The position numbers and the translations under genes were made by a program. DNA of 64,000 nucleotides from Kordia algicida (GTDB lineage Bacteria > Bacteroidota > Bacteroidia > Flavobacteriales > Flavobacteriaceae). This document shows positions 8,880 through 19,106 of this stretch, piece by piece; position 1 is the stretch's first letter, and the number at the start of each line of letters is the position of its first letter. Where the stretch lies: the NCBI RefSeq assembly GCF_051013375.1, contig NZ_CP142125.1. One strand, 5' to 3'. The notes under the pieces were generated by a model that was not told the origin of the DNA, searched no databases, and was given only the letters and a program-made list of their open reading frames with translations.

Positions 8880-9040
8880 GATTTATTTCAAAAATTAATA
8901 TATCAATTCGCCTTCATTACAAATATTAATAGTTTTCATATAACGGGCACAGTTGTTATTTATTATTCTTAATTTTGTTTTTTTTAAGAAATAGCTAAAA
9001 CATTGAATAATATTTCAATGTATTTATCGTTAAATATGCA

Positions 9041-12000
9041 ATGAAAAAAACACTAACTTTCCTTATAGGTCTCCTTTTTATAAGTGCTTCTGCGCAAAAC
9101 AAACACTTTGATTTAACTTGGGAGGATTCGCCAAAAGAATTTTTAAAAGAAAATTCAACCACCGCTTTGCCTGCGTTTAATGAAGAATATTATGTCAATA
9201 ATGATGACGGAACCATCAGTTTTATTGCGCAATGGGACGATGATCGTTATGTGAATAAGAATACGATTCAAATTACAAACGTAGCCTACGGAACGATCTC
9301 TAATCAGAATTTAGGCGGAATTGACAAACGCAGATTGCCAACTTCCATTGAAGCAAAAATTGTAAATTCTAGTGCAAGAGGGAAAAATGCACACATATTA
9401 ATAGTATCTCCTTTAATTAATGATAATGGAGTTATTAAAAAAGTACTTAGTTTTGATGTAAACTATAGTTTTCTTGCAAGAAGACCGAATAATAGTATCG
9501 CAAAAAATACAGCTGCCGTTACGAGCTCTGTACTAGCAAGCGGAAATTTCTATAGATTTTCTGTGCAAGAATCGGGTATTCACAGAATTAGTGCTGATTT
9601 CTTAAACCAAATAGGATTAAACACGGGAAACATCAATCCAAGAAAAATAAAAATTTATGGAAATGGTGGTCGCATGATTCCACATGTAAATTCAGAAAAT
9701 GAATATTACGATGTTACCGAAAATGCCATCTCTGTTGTAGGAGAGGAAGATGGAGAATTCAATGCTAACGATTATATTTTATTCTACGCAGAAGGATCAA
9801 GGAAATGGAATAAAGACAGTCAAACGCACATCAACGCATATACAGATAAGACTTATTATTACATTACCGCTGATGGTTCGGATGATGGAAAACGAATTCC
9901 AGAAGCGGTACAGCCAACTGCAACGCCAGATATTACCATCAATCAATACGATGATTATCAATTCCACGAAGAAGACAATGTGAATATTGTAAAACTTGGA
10001 AGAAGATGGTTTGGTGAAGTATTCAATATTGAAACAGAACAAACATTCGATTTTACAATACCAAACTTAATTACCACCGAACCTGTTACTATCGGAATTA
10101 AGCCAGCAGCCATCTCAAACGGAACTACAACAATGACTACGGCGATTAATGGGCAACCTGCTCAGGATATCAATGGGAATTCTGCATTTAACTTTAGCTT
10201 TTCTCCCATCAATACATCAACACTTGCAACACAACATGTAGTATCGGGCGCAACTCAATTACGACAAGGATTAATAGTAGATCAGGTAAATCTGAGTTCA
10301 GAAAATTTGAGCATTACACTAACATATCAAAACAACGGAGTTGCAGGATCTGTTGGATATTTAGACTATATTACTGTAGAAGCCAGACGTATGTTAACAG
10401 GAATAGGAAGTCAATTTACATTCCGTTACAATGATGCCAGAAATATATTAGGTGTGGGAGAGTTTGTAATCTCAAATGCCGCTTCAATTGAGCAGGTTTG
10501 GGATGTGACCGATATTTGGAATGTAACAAAAATAACCAACGATGCATTGGCAAATAACTTCTCATTCAAAGCGCCAATGGGCGAAGTAAGAGAATATATT
10601 GCTTTAGATACGTCACAATTTTTAATTCCAAGTATCGAACCAAACAGTTTACTTGTAAATCAAGACTTAAAAGGAAGTGTCTTTTCTCAAGGCGATGTTG
10701 AATACATTATCATTACTCCAGATGCATTTGTATCACAAGCAGAACGTTTGGCAGATTTCCATAGAAACAACTCTGGAATGATCGTAAAAGTTGTCACACT
10801 TGCAAGTATTTATAACGAATTCAATACAGGAAATCCTGATATTGGCGCCATTCGTAACTTTATCAAATATGTATACGACAATGCAAGTACGGTAGATAAC
10901 AGAGTAAAATATGTATGTATGTTTGGTGATGCTTCTTACGATTATAAAGACCGAATAGAAGGCAATACCAATATCGTTCCTGTTTATCAAGCTTTCGATA
11001 GTTTTAATCTAACGAGAGGTTTTATGACTGATGATTTTTACGGTATGATGGATCCCGATGAAGGACTACTAACCATTTCTGATCGTTTGGATATTGCTTT
11101 AGGAAGAATGCTCATTTTAGATGCAAATCAAGCAAAAGAAATGGTAGATAAAACGCTTACCTATTACAGCAAAGAATCTTACGGAAGATGGAGAAATACG
11201 GTAACAATTGTTTCAGATGACGCCGAAAACAACTCCGACAAAGACTTAGAAGTTGATTTGGATGCGCTCGGAAATACTATTGCACAACAAAAACCATTCA
11301 TCAATATTACCAAAATTCACTCAGACGCATATGTACAGCAATCTTCCGCAGCAGGAGAACGCTATCCAGAAGTAAATGAAGCTATTAAAGACAACATTGC
11401 GTTAGGTTCTTTAGTCGTGAATTATTTTGGTCATGGTGGAGAAGATGGATTATCGGGAGAACGAATCTTTGAAAAAGGAGATTCGCAAGAACTTACAAAC
11501 GAATGCAGGCTTCCGCTATTTATCACAATTACTTGTGAATATACGCGTTTCGACAATCCGTTACGAGAAACAGCAGGAGAATTCATGTTTTGGAATGAAA
11601 ATGGTGGTGCAGTCGCCTTACTCACAACGACACGACAAATATTTCAGAATGTTGGTGTAAGTATCAACGAATTGCTAGCGAGATATCTATTCTCGTACGG
11701 TTCCAACGAATATCAACCTGTTTCGGAAGCATTACGTCAAACAAAAACCTTAGTAACAACAACTAATAAAAGAACGGTATTTTACATTGGTGATCCAGCG
11801 TTAAAACTTGCCATTCCAAGACCAAGAGTAAATCTTACAGCAATAAACGATGTGCCAATTACGCAGCCAACAGATACACTAAAAGCACTGAGTAAAGTGA
11901 AAATGGCAGGAAACATTACTGACGAATTCGGAAACTTACTTGATACCTACAACGGAACAGTATTCTCTACGATATATGACAAAAAAATTCAACGCCAAAC

Positions 12001-12919
12001 ACTTGCGAACGACTTTCCATTTGTGTTAGACTTTGAAACGCTTGGAGAAATCATCTTCAGAGGAAAATCAGAAGTAGTTGATGGAAACTTTGAATTTGAA
12101 TTTGTAGTACCAAGAGACATTACCATTCCTGTTGGAAACGGGCGTATAAGTTTCTACGCAGAAAAAGGAGATATACTAGAAGATCACACAGGATTCAACG
12201 AAAGTTTTAAAGTTGGAGAATTGGATGAAAATGCACCTGTTGATAACGATCCGCCAGTAGTAAATCTATTTCTTAATGACGAAAGTTTTGTTTCAGGAGG
12301 CATCACGAACGAATCACCATTTCTACTCGCAAAACTATCTGATGAAAACGGAATCAACACTGCTAGTGGAATTGGGCACGATATTGTGGCAATTCTCGAT
12401 GGAGACGAAGTAAATCCATTTGTGCTAAATGACTATTACGAAACAGAACTAAACGATTACACACGCGGAATCGTAAAATTCCCATTACGAGATTTGGAAG
12501 ATGGAACACATACACTTTCACTAAAAGCATGGGATGTGTACAACAATTCATCTACCACGGAAATACAATTCACAGTATTCAACGAAAACAATTCCTTAAC
12601 TATTACCAATGTGTTAAATTATCCTAACCCTTTTGTAAGCTACACAGAATTTTGGTTCAACCATAACAGTTCAAGTGAACTTGATATTATGGTACAAGTT
12701 TTTACCATATCAGGAAAAGTTGTACGTACGCTTGTAGGTAAAACAAACGCTGGAGCAACAAGCAAAGACTTCAGTTCACTATCTAGAGACATTGTGTGGG
12801 ATGGGAAAGATGATTTTGGAGATAAACTCGCAAAAGGAGTCTATGTATATAAGATTACAGTAAAATCTCCGTTAACTAATCAGAAAGTCGAAAAATTTGA
12901 AAAACTTGTAATACTATAA
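9041..12919 (+). CDS. porU: Type IX secretion system sortase PorU
   Basis: This 1292-residue exported protein is the T9SS sortase that removes C-terminal sorting domains from cargo at the outer membrane. It starts with a signal peptide ending near SASAQ (residue 19). The C25 gingipain-like domain is recognisable by NYFGHGGEDG and ITITCEYTRFDNP, which place the catalytic dyad at His798 and Cys832. The C-terminus has NYPNPF and a GVYVYKITVKS-type strand, the usual PorU ending. It is divergent from gldJ and 31 bp ahead of porV, as in other flavobacteria. Full length and intact. Confidence 0.94.
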   Translation: MKKTLTFLIGLLFISASAQNKHFDLTWEDSPKEFLKENSTTALPAFNEEYYVNNDDGTISFIAQWDDDRYVNKNTIQITNVAYGTISNQNLGGIDKRRLPTSIEAKIVNSSARGKNAHILIVSPLINDNGVIKKVLSFDVNYSFLARRPNNSIAKNTAAVTSSVLASGNFYRFSVQESGIHRISADFLNQIGLNTGNINPRKIKIYGNGGRMIPHVNSENEYYDVTENAISVVGEEDGEFNANDYILFYAEGSRKWNKDSQTHINAYTDKTYYYITADGSDDGKRIPEAVQPTATPDITINQYDDYQFHEEDNVNIVKLGRRWFGEVFNIETEQTFDFTIPNLITTEPVTIGIKPAAISNGTTTMTTAINGQPAQDINGNSAFNFSFSPINTSTLATQHVVSGATQLRQGLIVDQVNLSSENLSITLTYQNNGVAGSVGYLDYITVEARRMLTGIGSQFTFRYNDARNILGVGEFVISNAASIEQVWDVTDIWNVTKITNDALANNFSFKAPMGEVREYIALDTSQFLIPSIEPNSLLVNQDLKGSVFSQGDVEYIIITPDAFVSQAERLADFHRNNSGMIVKVVTLASIYNEFNTGNPDIGAIRNFIKYVYDNASTVDNRVKYVCMFGDASYDYKDRIEGNTNIVPVYQAFDSFNLTRGFMTDDFYGMMDPDEGLLTISDRLDIALGRMLILDANQAKEMVDKTLTYYSKESYGRWRNTVTIVSDDAENNSDKDLEVDLDALGNTIAQQKPFINITKIHSDAYVQQSSAAGERYPEVNEAIKDNIALGSLVVNYFGHGGEDGLSGERIFEKGDSQELTNECRLPLFITITCEYTRFDNPLRETAGEFMFWNENGGAVALLTTTRQIFQNVGVSINELLARYLFSYGSNEYQPVSEALRQTKTLVTTTNKRTVFYIGDPALKLAIPRPRVNLTAINDVPITQPTDTLKALSKVKMAGNITDEFGNLLDTYNGTVFSTIYDKKIQRQTLANDFPFVLDFETLGEIIFRGKSEVVDGNFEFEFVVPRDITIPVGNGRISFYAEKGDILEDHTGFNESFKVGELDENAPVDNDPPVVNLFLNDESFVSGGITNESPFLLAKLSDENGINTASGIGHDIVAILDGDEVNPFVLNDYYETELNDYTRGIVKFPLRDLEDGTHTLSLKAWDVYNNSSTTEIQFTVFNENNSLTITNVLNYPNPFVSYTEFWFNHNSSSELDIMVQVFTISGKVVRTLVGKTNAGATSKDFSSLSRDIVWDGKDDFGDKLAKGVYVYKITVKSPLTNQKVEKFEKLVIL

Positions 12920-12935
12920 ATAAAACCTATATTTG
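12906..12935 (+). promoter_or_regulatory. porV promoter inside the 3' end of porU
   Basis: TTG at 12906-12908, 19 bp, then TATATTTG at 12928-12935 is a full match to the Bacteroidota consensus. The -33 element lies in the last porU codons, and porV begins 15 bp after the -7 box. Confidence 0.65.
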
Positions 12936-12950
12936 TTAAAATTTAACTGA

Positions 12951-14192
12951 ATGAAGAAGATATTTTTATCCATATTGTGTTTAATTCCTTTGGGAATGTT
13001 GGCACAAACTACGGTAGTAAATCCAAATGATACAAGAGTAATTACTACAGGAGTTCCTTTCTTACTAATCACACCAGACGCAAGAGCTGCTGGTATGGGA
13101 GAACTTGGTGTTGCTACATCACCAGATACCTATTCACAACAATGGAATCCAGCAAAATATGCATTTGCAAAAGAACAAATTGGTGTAGGAATCAGTTATA
13201 CACCATACTTAAGTGACTTAGTAAATGATATATTTTTAGGGAACTTGACATTTTACAACAGAATCAGTGAAAGAAGTGCTTGGTCTGCAAGTATCAAATA
13301 CTTTAGCTTAGGTGAAATTGAAATCATCACACAGCAACAGGCAGACATCGGAAACTTTACACCATTAATTGAAAGACCAAACGAATTAGCAATTGATGCA
13401 TCGTATGCATTGCGCTTAAGCGATCAATTCTCTATGTCGGTAACAGGTCGTTTCTTACGTTCAGATTTAAAACTACAATCGCAACCAGATGCAGAAGCAA
13501 ATGCTGCTAGTACGTTTGCAGTTGATATTGCAGGATACTATCAATCTGAAGAAACTGCTTATGACAACTTCAACGGACGTTGGAGAGCAGGATTCAATAT
13601 CTCTAACTTAGGTCCAAAACTAAAATATGATGATTTAGGACAAGAAAACTTCTTACCAACACAATTAAAACTAGGTGGAGGTTTTGACTTTATCTTCGAC
13701 GAATACAACACATTAGCAGTAAGTCTTGAAGTAAACAAACTATTAGTGCCAACACCTCCAAAACTCGGTTTTGTTGATACTAATGATAACGGAAATCAAG
13801 ACACTGACGATTTATCTACACCAGATGTTGATGAAAATGAGCCAACAATCATCGTTGCAGGACAAGATGACGATGTAAGTTTCGTATCAGGAATCTTTCA
13901 ATCATTTGGTGATGCACCAGATGGTTTCAGTGAAGAATTAAAAGAATTCACTTGGGCATTAGGAGCTGAATATTGGTATCAAGACTCATTTGCATTACGC
14001 GCAGGATACTTTAACGAAAGCGAAATAAAAGGAGCTAGAAAATTCTTTACCTTAGGAGCTGGATTCAAATACAGTGCTGTAAAAATTGATGTTTCTTACT
14101 TATTCTCAGCATCACAAGTAAAAAATCCATTAGAAAACACATTGCGTTTCTCACTCACGTTCAACTTAGGAGACACGTACGACGAATTATAG
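12951..14192 (+). CDS. porV: T9SS outer-membrane protein PorV (LptO)
   Basis: This 413-residue predicted beta-barrel protein of the PorV/PorQ family acts with PorU in the attachment/processing complex and receives cargo from the T9SS translocon. A signal peptide ends near GMLAQ (residue 19). The segment RAAGMGELGVATSPDTYSQQ close to the N-terminus is typical of the family, and alternating hydrophobic strands continue to the C-terminal TLRFSLTFNLGD. It is 31 bp downstream of porU and probably transcribed both with it and from its own promoter at 12906-12935. A terminator follows at 14218-14252. Confidence 0.93.
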   Translation: MKKIFLSILCLIPLGMLAQTTVVNPNDTRVITTGVPFLLITPDARAAGMGELGVATSPDTYSQQWNPAKYAFAKEQIGVGISYTPYLSDLVNDIFLGNLTFYNRISERSAWSASIKYFSLGEIEIITQQQADIGNFTPLIERPNELAIDASYALRLSDQFSMSVTGRFLRSDLKLQSQPDAEANAASTFAVDIAGYYQSEETAYDNFNGRWRAGFNISNLGPKLKYDDLGQENFLPTQLKLGGGFDFIFDEYNTLAVSLEVNKLLVPTPPKLGFVDTNDNGNQDTDDLSTPDVDENEPTIIVAGQDDDVSFVSGIFQSFGDAPDGFSEELKEFTWALGAEYWYQDSFALRAGYFNESEIKGARKFFTLGAGFKYSAVKIDVSYLFSASQVKNPLENTLRFSLTFNLGDTYDEL

Positions 14193-14217
14193 TATTCAAA
14201 TACAAAAGACAAATATC

Positions 14218-14252
14218 AAAAAACCTTTCAAGCTTTCTTGGAAGGTTTTTTG
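14218..14252 (+). terminator. Terminator of porU-porV
   Basis: A 13-bp stem (AAAACCTTTCAAG with CTTGGAAGGTTTT, one G-T pair) is followed by T-rich sequence. It lies 26 bp after the porV stop. Confidence 0.82.
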
Positions 14253-14296
14253 GTTTTAGCAAAGTGAGTATTTAGATTTTAGAATTAAGAAGTTTC

Positions 14297-14500
14297 AAAT
14301 GTCAATTCGAGCGCAGTCGAGAATACTTTGATATCGAATCAAATCCACAAATTCGCAAATCCATAAAAAACGAATAAACAAGTGTAAGGTTTAACAGTTG
14401 ATAAATTTATGAGTTTAGACTTTGAAATTAAACTAGCATAAAAAACTTTACCCAAAATCTGTCACATCGAGCATTATTGAGATTAAAATATATATTAATA
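14297..14500. repeat. REP-like sequences between porV and the IS element
   Basis: No gene is seen in this stretch. It holds GTCAATTCGAGCGCAGTCGAGAA-like sequence near 14299-14321 and a weaker relative (GTCACATCGAGC) at 14461-14472. Both resemble the GTCAGTTCGAGTGA arms inside the MITE at 52140-52320, so they look like degenerate copies of a dispersed palindromic repeat. Confidence 0.45.
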
Positions 14501-15469
14501 ACCCGTTGTGCATTTAGGTAATATTTATTTTTAGATTATTGATGTTTCTGTTGAATTGAAATTTATTGATGTACTGAATGACTGTCATTGCTGTGATTTT
14601 TGATAAGATTCTATTTTTAAATCCATTAAAAGATTTGGCATAATTTCTTCGAATCATAAACTGATCACATAACTGAGAAAATAGCGTTTCAATTCGTTTT
14701 CTAGATTTTTTAAAAACATAAGGCTGTTCTTTATAATTTCTTTAATTTTTACGCATTGGTGTTTGAAGTCTAATATTTTGCGTTTCAAATAAGTTTAGTT
14801 GATATTCCGCAGATAAATAACCTCTATCTCCAAGTAATAAACAGTTTTTTAATTGATACTGTATATCTTTTAAGTAATTGATATCGTGAACACAAGCAGA
14901 ACTAATATCTAGACTTTCGATGACTCCTTGAAAAGAGCAAACTGCATGAAGTTTATACCCATAGTAATGAGTTGATTGACTCGCACAATAGCCTTTTTCG
15001 GGTAAACTATACTGTTGTTCTCTACATATTTTACTTCTTGAACTTCTAGATAACTTGCAAATTTCTAACGGCATGCTATCAACAATAAAACAATCTTGAG
15101 AAGCATTTAATCTAAAAACCAACTCTTTACGAAGTGATTCTTTAAAAGAAAATAATTTTCGCCTTCTTCTGTTATAAACACTTCGTTCTATTTTACTAGA
15201 TAATTTCTTGGGTAATATCCTGAAAAGCTGACATTCACTATCAATACTCATATATTCAGAAGTTAAGTCAATTGAGACAAGCTCTAAATCACGTAGTTTA
15301 GGTTTACGTATTTGGTGTAAATAATCCATTTTAGTATTTAAACTTTTTAAAACTTCTAGTATTTTATCGTAATTTGCTTGAAAGTTGTGCATCTTAAATT
15401 GTTGTGTGGTAACTACAATTTACTGCCTTTTAGCAGTTTGCACAACTTTTTCTTAAATGCACAACGGGT
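14501..15469. mobile_element. IS982-family insertion sequence (969 bp, complete ends)
   Basis: Perfect 16-bp terminal inverted repeats (ACCCGTTGTGCATTTA at 14501-14516 and its complement at 15454-15469) are flanked by a 7-bp direct duplication, ATTAATA (14494-14500 and 15470-15476). Length, end sequence beginning ACCC and transposase type fit the IS982 family. Perfect ends and target duplication point to a fairly recent insertion into a non-coding spacer. The transposase frame contains a stop, so this copy is probably not autonomous. A related MITE lies at 52140-52320. Confidence 0.92.
14514..15392 (-). pseudogene. IS982-family DDE transposase with an in-frame nonsense codon
   Basis: One frame spans 293 codons but is interrupted by TAA at 14744-14742, after residue 216 (ending TPMRKN). 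The N-terminal part has FIVDSMPLEIC and KNCLLLGDRGYLS, supplying the first two catalytic aspartates, and the IS982-typical EKGYCASQSTHYYGYKLHAV. The rest of the frame continues as RNYKEQPYVFKKSRKRIETL, with the third acidic catalytic residue just beyond that arginine-rich stretch, so the truncated product lacks it. A single C-to-T change (CAA to TAA) would explain the stop. Suppression of the stop is possible but unsupported. Confidence 0.88.
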
Positions 15470-15600
15470 ATTAATAGAAAATACCTAGCGAAGCTATCGA
15501 GATGCAATACCAAAAATTCTTTATTCCATAAATAATCACTATCTTTCTAAGCTGTTTTGATCTGAAGAAAACGATCATCAGTACAGAAAATAAATTTCAC

Positions 15601-16083
15601 ATGCAGGAAATAAAAATCACAACAACACTCACTTGTTATGACAACATAGAGGAACTTCCTCAAAACATTCAGGAATTGATGCAACATGCGGTAGAAGCGC
15701 GAAAAAAGGCATATGCACCATATTCTAAATTTAAAGTAGGTGCAGCGTTATTTCTTGAAAACGGAGTAGTAGTAACAGGAAGTAATCAGGAAAATGCAGC
15801 CTATCCTTCTGGATTGTGTGCAGAGCGCGTAGCTATCTTTCACGCAGGTGCGCAATATCCAAATGTCAAAATACAACAAATTGCTATCACGGCAACTTCT
15901 GACAATCATATCAATAAAACACCGATTCCACCATGCGGAGCATGTAGACAATCGATTGCAGAATATGAAATGCGTCAAGAGAAAGCGATTGAAATTTATT
16001 TTATGGGAGCGGAAGGAAAAATCATGAAATCAGATTCATTAAAAGATTTATTACCATTAATTTTTGATAAATCATATTTATAA
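15601..16083 (+). CDS. cdd: Cytidine deaminase
   Basis: This 160-residue cytoplasmic zinc enzyme of pyrimidine salvage converts cytidine and deoxycytidine to uridine forms. The CDA signature is complete: SGLCAERVAIF gives zinc ligand Cys73 and catalytic Glu75, and PPCGACRQ gives ligands Cys112 and Cys115. The substrate segment YSKFKVGAAL at about 41-50 is standard. Length fits the homotetrameric type. It begins 131 bp beyond the IS end, so the insertion may have changed its upstream region. It is followed by 254 bp with a possible TATTTTTG box at 16236-16243 serving pdhA. Confidence 0.94.
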   Translation: MQEIKITTTLTCYDNIEELPQNIQELMQHAVEARKKAYAPYSKFKVGAALFLENGVVVTGSNQENAAYPSGLCAERVAIFHAGAQYPNVKIQQIAITATSDNHINKTPIPPCGACRQSIAEYEMRQEKAIEIYFMGAEGKIMKSDSLKDLLPLIFDKSYL

Positions 16084-16337
16084 AAACACGAAAAATTAAC
16101 AAAAACTATAAAAATAAAAGAACAAAATAACGCGTGTATGTGATATTGCCATTTTCGATAACGTTTTCGAAAGAATATTTCATGTAAAAACATAGATAAA
16201 TTACCGCTACATTTTTTCACTTCTTATTAAAATAGTATTTTTGTTATTCATTTATCGAAACAAACACTAAAGCTATAAACCTTTAAATGGAGTTGTTGTT
16301 TACTTAAAAATGGCAAATCCAACCAATTTAGAACTAA

Positions 16338-17336
16338 ATGGAAAAGATCACTAAAGAAATATATCTCAAATGGTATGAGGATATGTTATTCTGGAGAAAG
16401 TTTGAAGACAAACTAGCTGCTGTATACATCCAGCAAAAAGTACGTGGATTTCTTCACCTATACAATGGTCAAGAAGCTGTTTTGGCAGGATCATTACACG
16501 CAATGGATTTATCGAAAGATAAAATGATTACAGCATATAGAAACCACGTTCAGCCAATTGGAATGGGAGTTGATCCTAAAAAAGTAATGGCAGAACTCTA
16601 TGGTAAAGCAACTGGAACATCGCAAGGTCTTGGAGGATCAATGCACATATTCGCGCCAGAAAACGGATTTTATGGTGGACATGGAATAGTTGGTGGGCAA
16701 ATTCCTTTAGGAGCAGGTTTGGCTTTTGCAGACAAATATTTCAAAAGAAATGCAGTAACCTTATGTTACATGGGAGATGGAGCTGTTCGTCAAGGATCGT
16801 TACACGAAACGTTCAACATGGCAATGAACTGGAAACTTCCAGTAGTATTTATCTGTGAAAATAACGGATATGCTATGGGAACTTCTGTAGAAAGAACCGC
16901 AAACCATACCGACATTTGGAAACTTGGTTTAGGATATGAAATGCCTTGTGGACCTGTAGACGGAATGAATCCTGAAAAAGTGGCTGAAGCTGTACACGAA
17001 GCTGTAGAACGAGCAAGACGCGGAGACGGACCAACATTCTTAGAAATGAAAACGTACCGTTACAGAGGACACTCAATGTCTGATGCACAACACTACAGAA
17101 CAAAAGATGAAGTAGCAGAATACAAAAAAATTGATCCAATAACACAAGTAAAAGAAACACTATTGGAGAAAAAATATGCTACCGAAGATGAAATTGCTGA
17201 GATGGATAAGCGCGTGAAAGACTTGGTAAAAGAATGCGAAAAATTTGCAGAAGAATCTCCATATCCAGACAAAAGCTTAATGTACGACGCAGTATACGAA
17301 CAAGAAGATTATCCATTTTTACCTCATAAACTATAA
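16338..17336 (+). CDS. pdhA: Pyruvate dehydrogenase E1 component, alpha subunit
   Basis: This 332-residue cytoplasmic subunit of the pyruvate dehydrogenase complex binds thiamine diphosphate and decarboxylates pyruvate. The TPP motif runs from YMGDGAVRQGSLHE to CENNGYAMGT (GDG-x(n)-NN), and the phosphorylation-loop-like YRYRGHSMSDAQHYR is present. Length is normal for a heterotetrameric E1 alpha. The E2 gene starts 6 bp later, so the two form an operon. The E1 beta and E3 genes are not in the window and must be elsewhere, as is common in this group. Confidence 0.95.
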   Translation: MEKITKEIYLKWYEDMLFWRKFEDKLAAVYIQQKVRGFLHLYNGQEAVLAGSLHAMDLSKDKMITAYRNHVQPIGMGVDPKKVMAELYGKATGTSQGLGGSMHIFAPENGFYGGHGIVGGQIPLGAGLAFADKYFKRNAVTLCYMGDGAVRQGSLHETFNMAMNWKLPVVFICENNGYAMGTSVERTANHTDIWKLGLGYEMPCGPVDGMNPEKVAEAVHEAVERARRGDGPTFLEMKTYRYRGHSMSDAQHYRTKDEVAEYKKIDPITQVKETLLEKKYATEDEIAEMDKRVKDLVKECEKFAEESPYPDKSLMYDAVYEQEDYPFLPHKL

Positions 17337-17342
17337 TAAAAC

Positions 17343-19022
17343 ATGGCAGAAATTATAAACATGCCACGACTAAGTGACACCATGGAAGAAGGTGTTGTGG
17401 CATCATGGTTAAAAAAAGTAGGTGATAAAGTTGAAGAAGGTGATATTCTCGCTGAGATTGAAACCGACAAAGCAACGATGGAATTCGAATCTTTCCATGA
17501 AGGGACACTACTATACATCGGAGTTCAAGAAGGAGAAACCGCACCTGTTGATACATTATTGGCAATCATTGGTGATGAAGGAGAAGATGTAGATGCACTT
17601 GTAAAAGGAGCAGATGCACCAGCAACAGAAGAAACGTCTAAAGAACAAAAAAAGCCAGAAACAGAAGAAAAATCGACTGAGGAATCAAAATCCGAAAAAA
17701 CCGAAAAAGTTGAAATGCCTGAAGGCGCTATCGTAGTAACAATGCCACGATTAAGCGATACAATGGAAGAAGGAACTGTCGCTTCATGGTTAAAGCAAGT
17801 TGGTGACAAAGTTGAAGAAGGTGATATTCTTGCCGAAATTGAAACCGACAAAGCTACGATGGAGTTTGAATCTTTCAATGAAGGAACACTATTATATATC
17901 GGAGTTCAAGAAGGAGAAACCGCTCCTGTAGATAGTATTCTAGCTGTCATTGGAAAAGAAGGAACGGATGTTGATGCTGTATTAAAAGCAAATGATTCGG
18001 GAAACGCTTCCGCAGAAACAACAACGGAAGAAGCTCCGAAAGAAGAAAAAGCAGCAAAAAAGGAAGAAACAAAAGAAACAGAAACGAAAGAAGAACCAAA
18101 AGCTTCTGGAAACGCTTCTTCAAATGGTAGAATCATTGCTTCGCCATTAGCAAAGAAAATTGCAGCCGACAAAGGAATTGATCTTTCAGAAGTAAAAGGA
18201 ACTGGAGATCATGGACGTATTATAAAGCGCGATGTAGAAAACTTCACGCCAGCAGCAAAAGAAGCATCAGCAGCAAAAGAAACGAGTTCTAAATCTGCGG
18301 AAGCAACATCAGCTCCAGCACCATTTGTGCCAGCAGGAGAAGAAAGCAGTGAAGAAGCGAAAAACTCGCAAATGCGTAAAACAATTGCACGTCGATTAGG
18401 AGAATCAAAATTCTCCGCGCCACATTATTACCTTACGGTAGAATTGGATATGGACAACGCAATTGCTTCTAGAAAAACAATCAACGCAATTCCAGATATC
18501 AAAGTTTCATTCAACGACATGATTGTAAAAGCTTGCGCGATGGCATTACGCAAACATCCACAAGTAAACACCACTTGGAATGATGCTTCAACAACATATC
18601 ACAAACACATTCACGTTGGTGTAGCCGTAGCAGTTGACGACGGATTGTTAGTTCCTGTATTGAAATTTGCAGACCAAATGAGTTTAACAACCATTGGTGC
18701 AAACGTACGTGACTTGGCAGGGAAAGCGAGAAACAAAAAGATTTCTCCAGCAGAAATGGAAGGAAGTACATTTACCATTTCTAACCTAGGAATGTTTGGA
18801 ATCTTAGAATTCACTTCAATCATCAATCAGCCAAACTCAGCAATTCTTTCTGTAGGTACTATTGTGCAAAAGCCAGTAGTGAAAAACGGAGAAATTGTCG
18901 TAGGAAATACAATGAAAGTAACGTTAGCGTGCGACCACAGAACCGTAGATGGCGCAACAGGAGCACAATTCCTGCAAACTGTAAAACAGTATGTGGAAAA
19001 TCCTGTGACAATGTTAGCATAA
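17343..19022 (+). CDS. pdhC: Pyruvate dehydrogenase E2 (dihydrolipoamide acetyltransferase) with two lipoyl domains
   Basis: This 559-residue core subunit transfers the acetyl group from lipoamide to CoA. Domain order is lipoyl 1 (about 1-80, lipoylated Lys43 in ETDKATMEFES), acidic linker, lipoyl 2 (about 130-210, Lys170), acidic/Ala-rich linker, the E3/E1-binding domain (about 266-300, SPLAKKIAADKGIDL) and the C-terminal catalytic domain ending in ACDHRTVDGATG with the catalytic His. The two lipoyl domains are nearly identical in protein and close in DNA, which suggests recent duplication or conversion. It ends just before a strong terminator at 19037. Confidence 0.95.
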   Translation: MAEIINMPRLSDTMEEGVVASWLKKVGDKVEEGDILAEIETDKATMEFESFHEGTLLYIGVQEGETAPVDTLLAIIGDEGEDVDALVKGADAPATEETSKEQKKPETEEKSTEESKSEKTEKVEMPEGAIVVTMPRLSDTMEEGTVASWLKQVGDKVEEGDILAEIETDKATMEFESFNEGTLLYIGVQEGETAPVDSILAVIGKEGTDVDAVLKANDSGNASAETTTEEAPKEEKAAKKEETKETETKEEPKASGNASSNGRIIASPLAKKIAADKGIDLSEVKGTGDHGRIIKRDVENFTPAAKEASAAKETSSKSAEATSAPAPFVPAGEESSEEAKNSQMRKTIARRLGESKFSAPHYYLTVELDMDNAIASRKTINAIPDIKVSFNDMIVKACAMALRKHPQVNTTWNDASTTYHKHIHVGVAVAVDDGLLVPVLKFADQMSLTTIGANVRDLAGKARNKKISPAEMEGSTFTISNLGMFGILEFTSIINQPNSAILSVGTIVQKPVVKNGEIVVGNTMKVTLACDHRTVDGATGAQFLQTVKQYVENPVTMLA

Positions 19023-19036
19023 CAATACATCACATC

Positions 19037-19065
19037 AAAAATCCCACGCTGAGTGGGATTTTTTG
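19037..19065 (+). terminator. Terminator of pdhA-pdhC
   Basis: AAAATCCCAC pairs with GTGGGATTTT around a 5-base loop, followed by T residues. It lies 15 bp after the pdhC stop. Confidence 0.9.
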
Positions 19066-19106
19066 TTTAAATCAATCATCAATCAATTAATCAAAATCAA
19101 TCCAAC

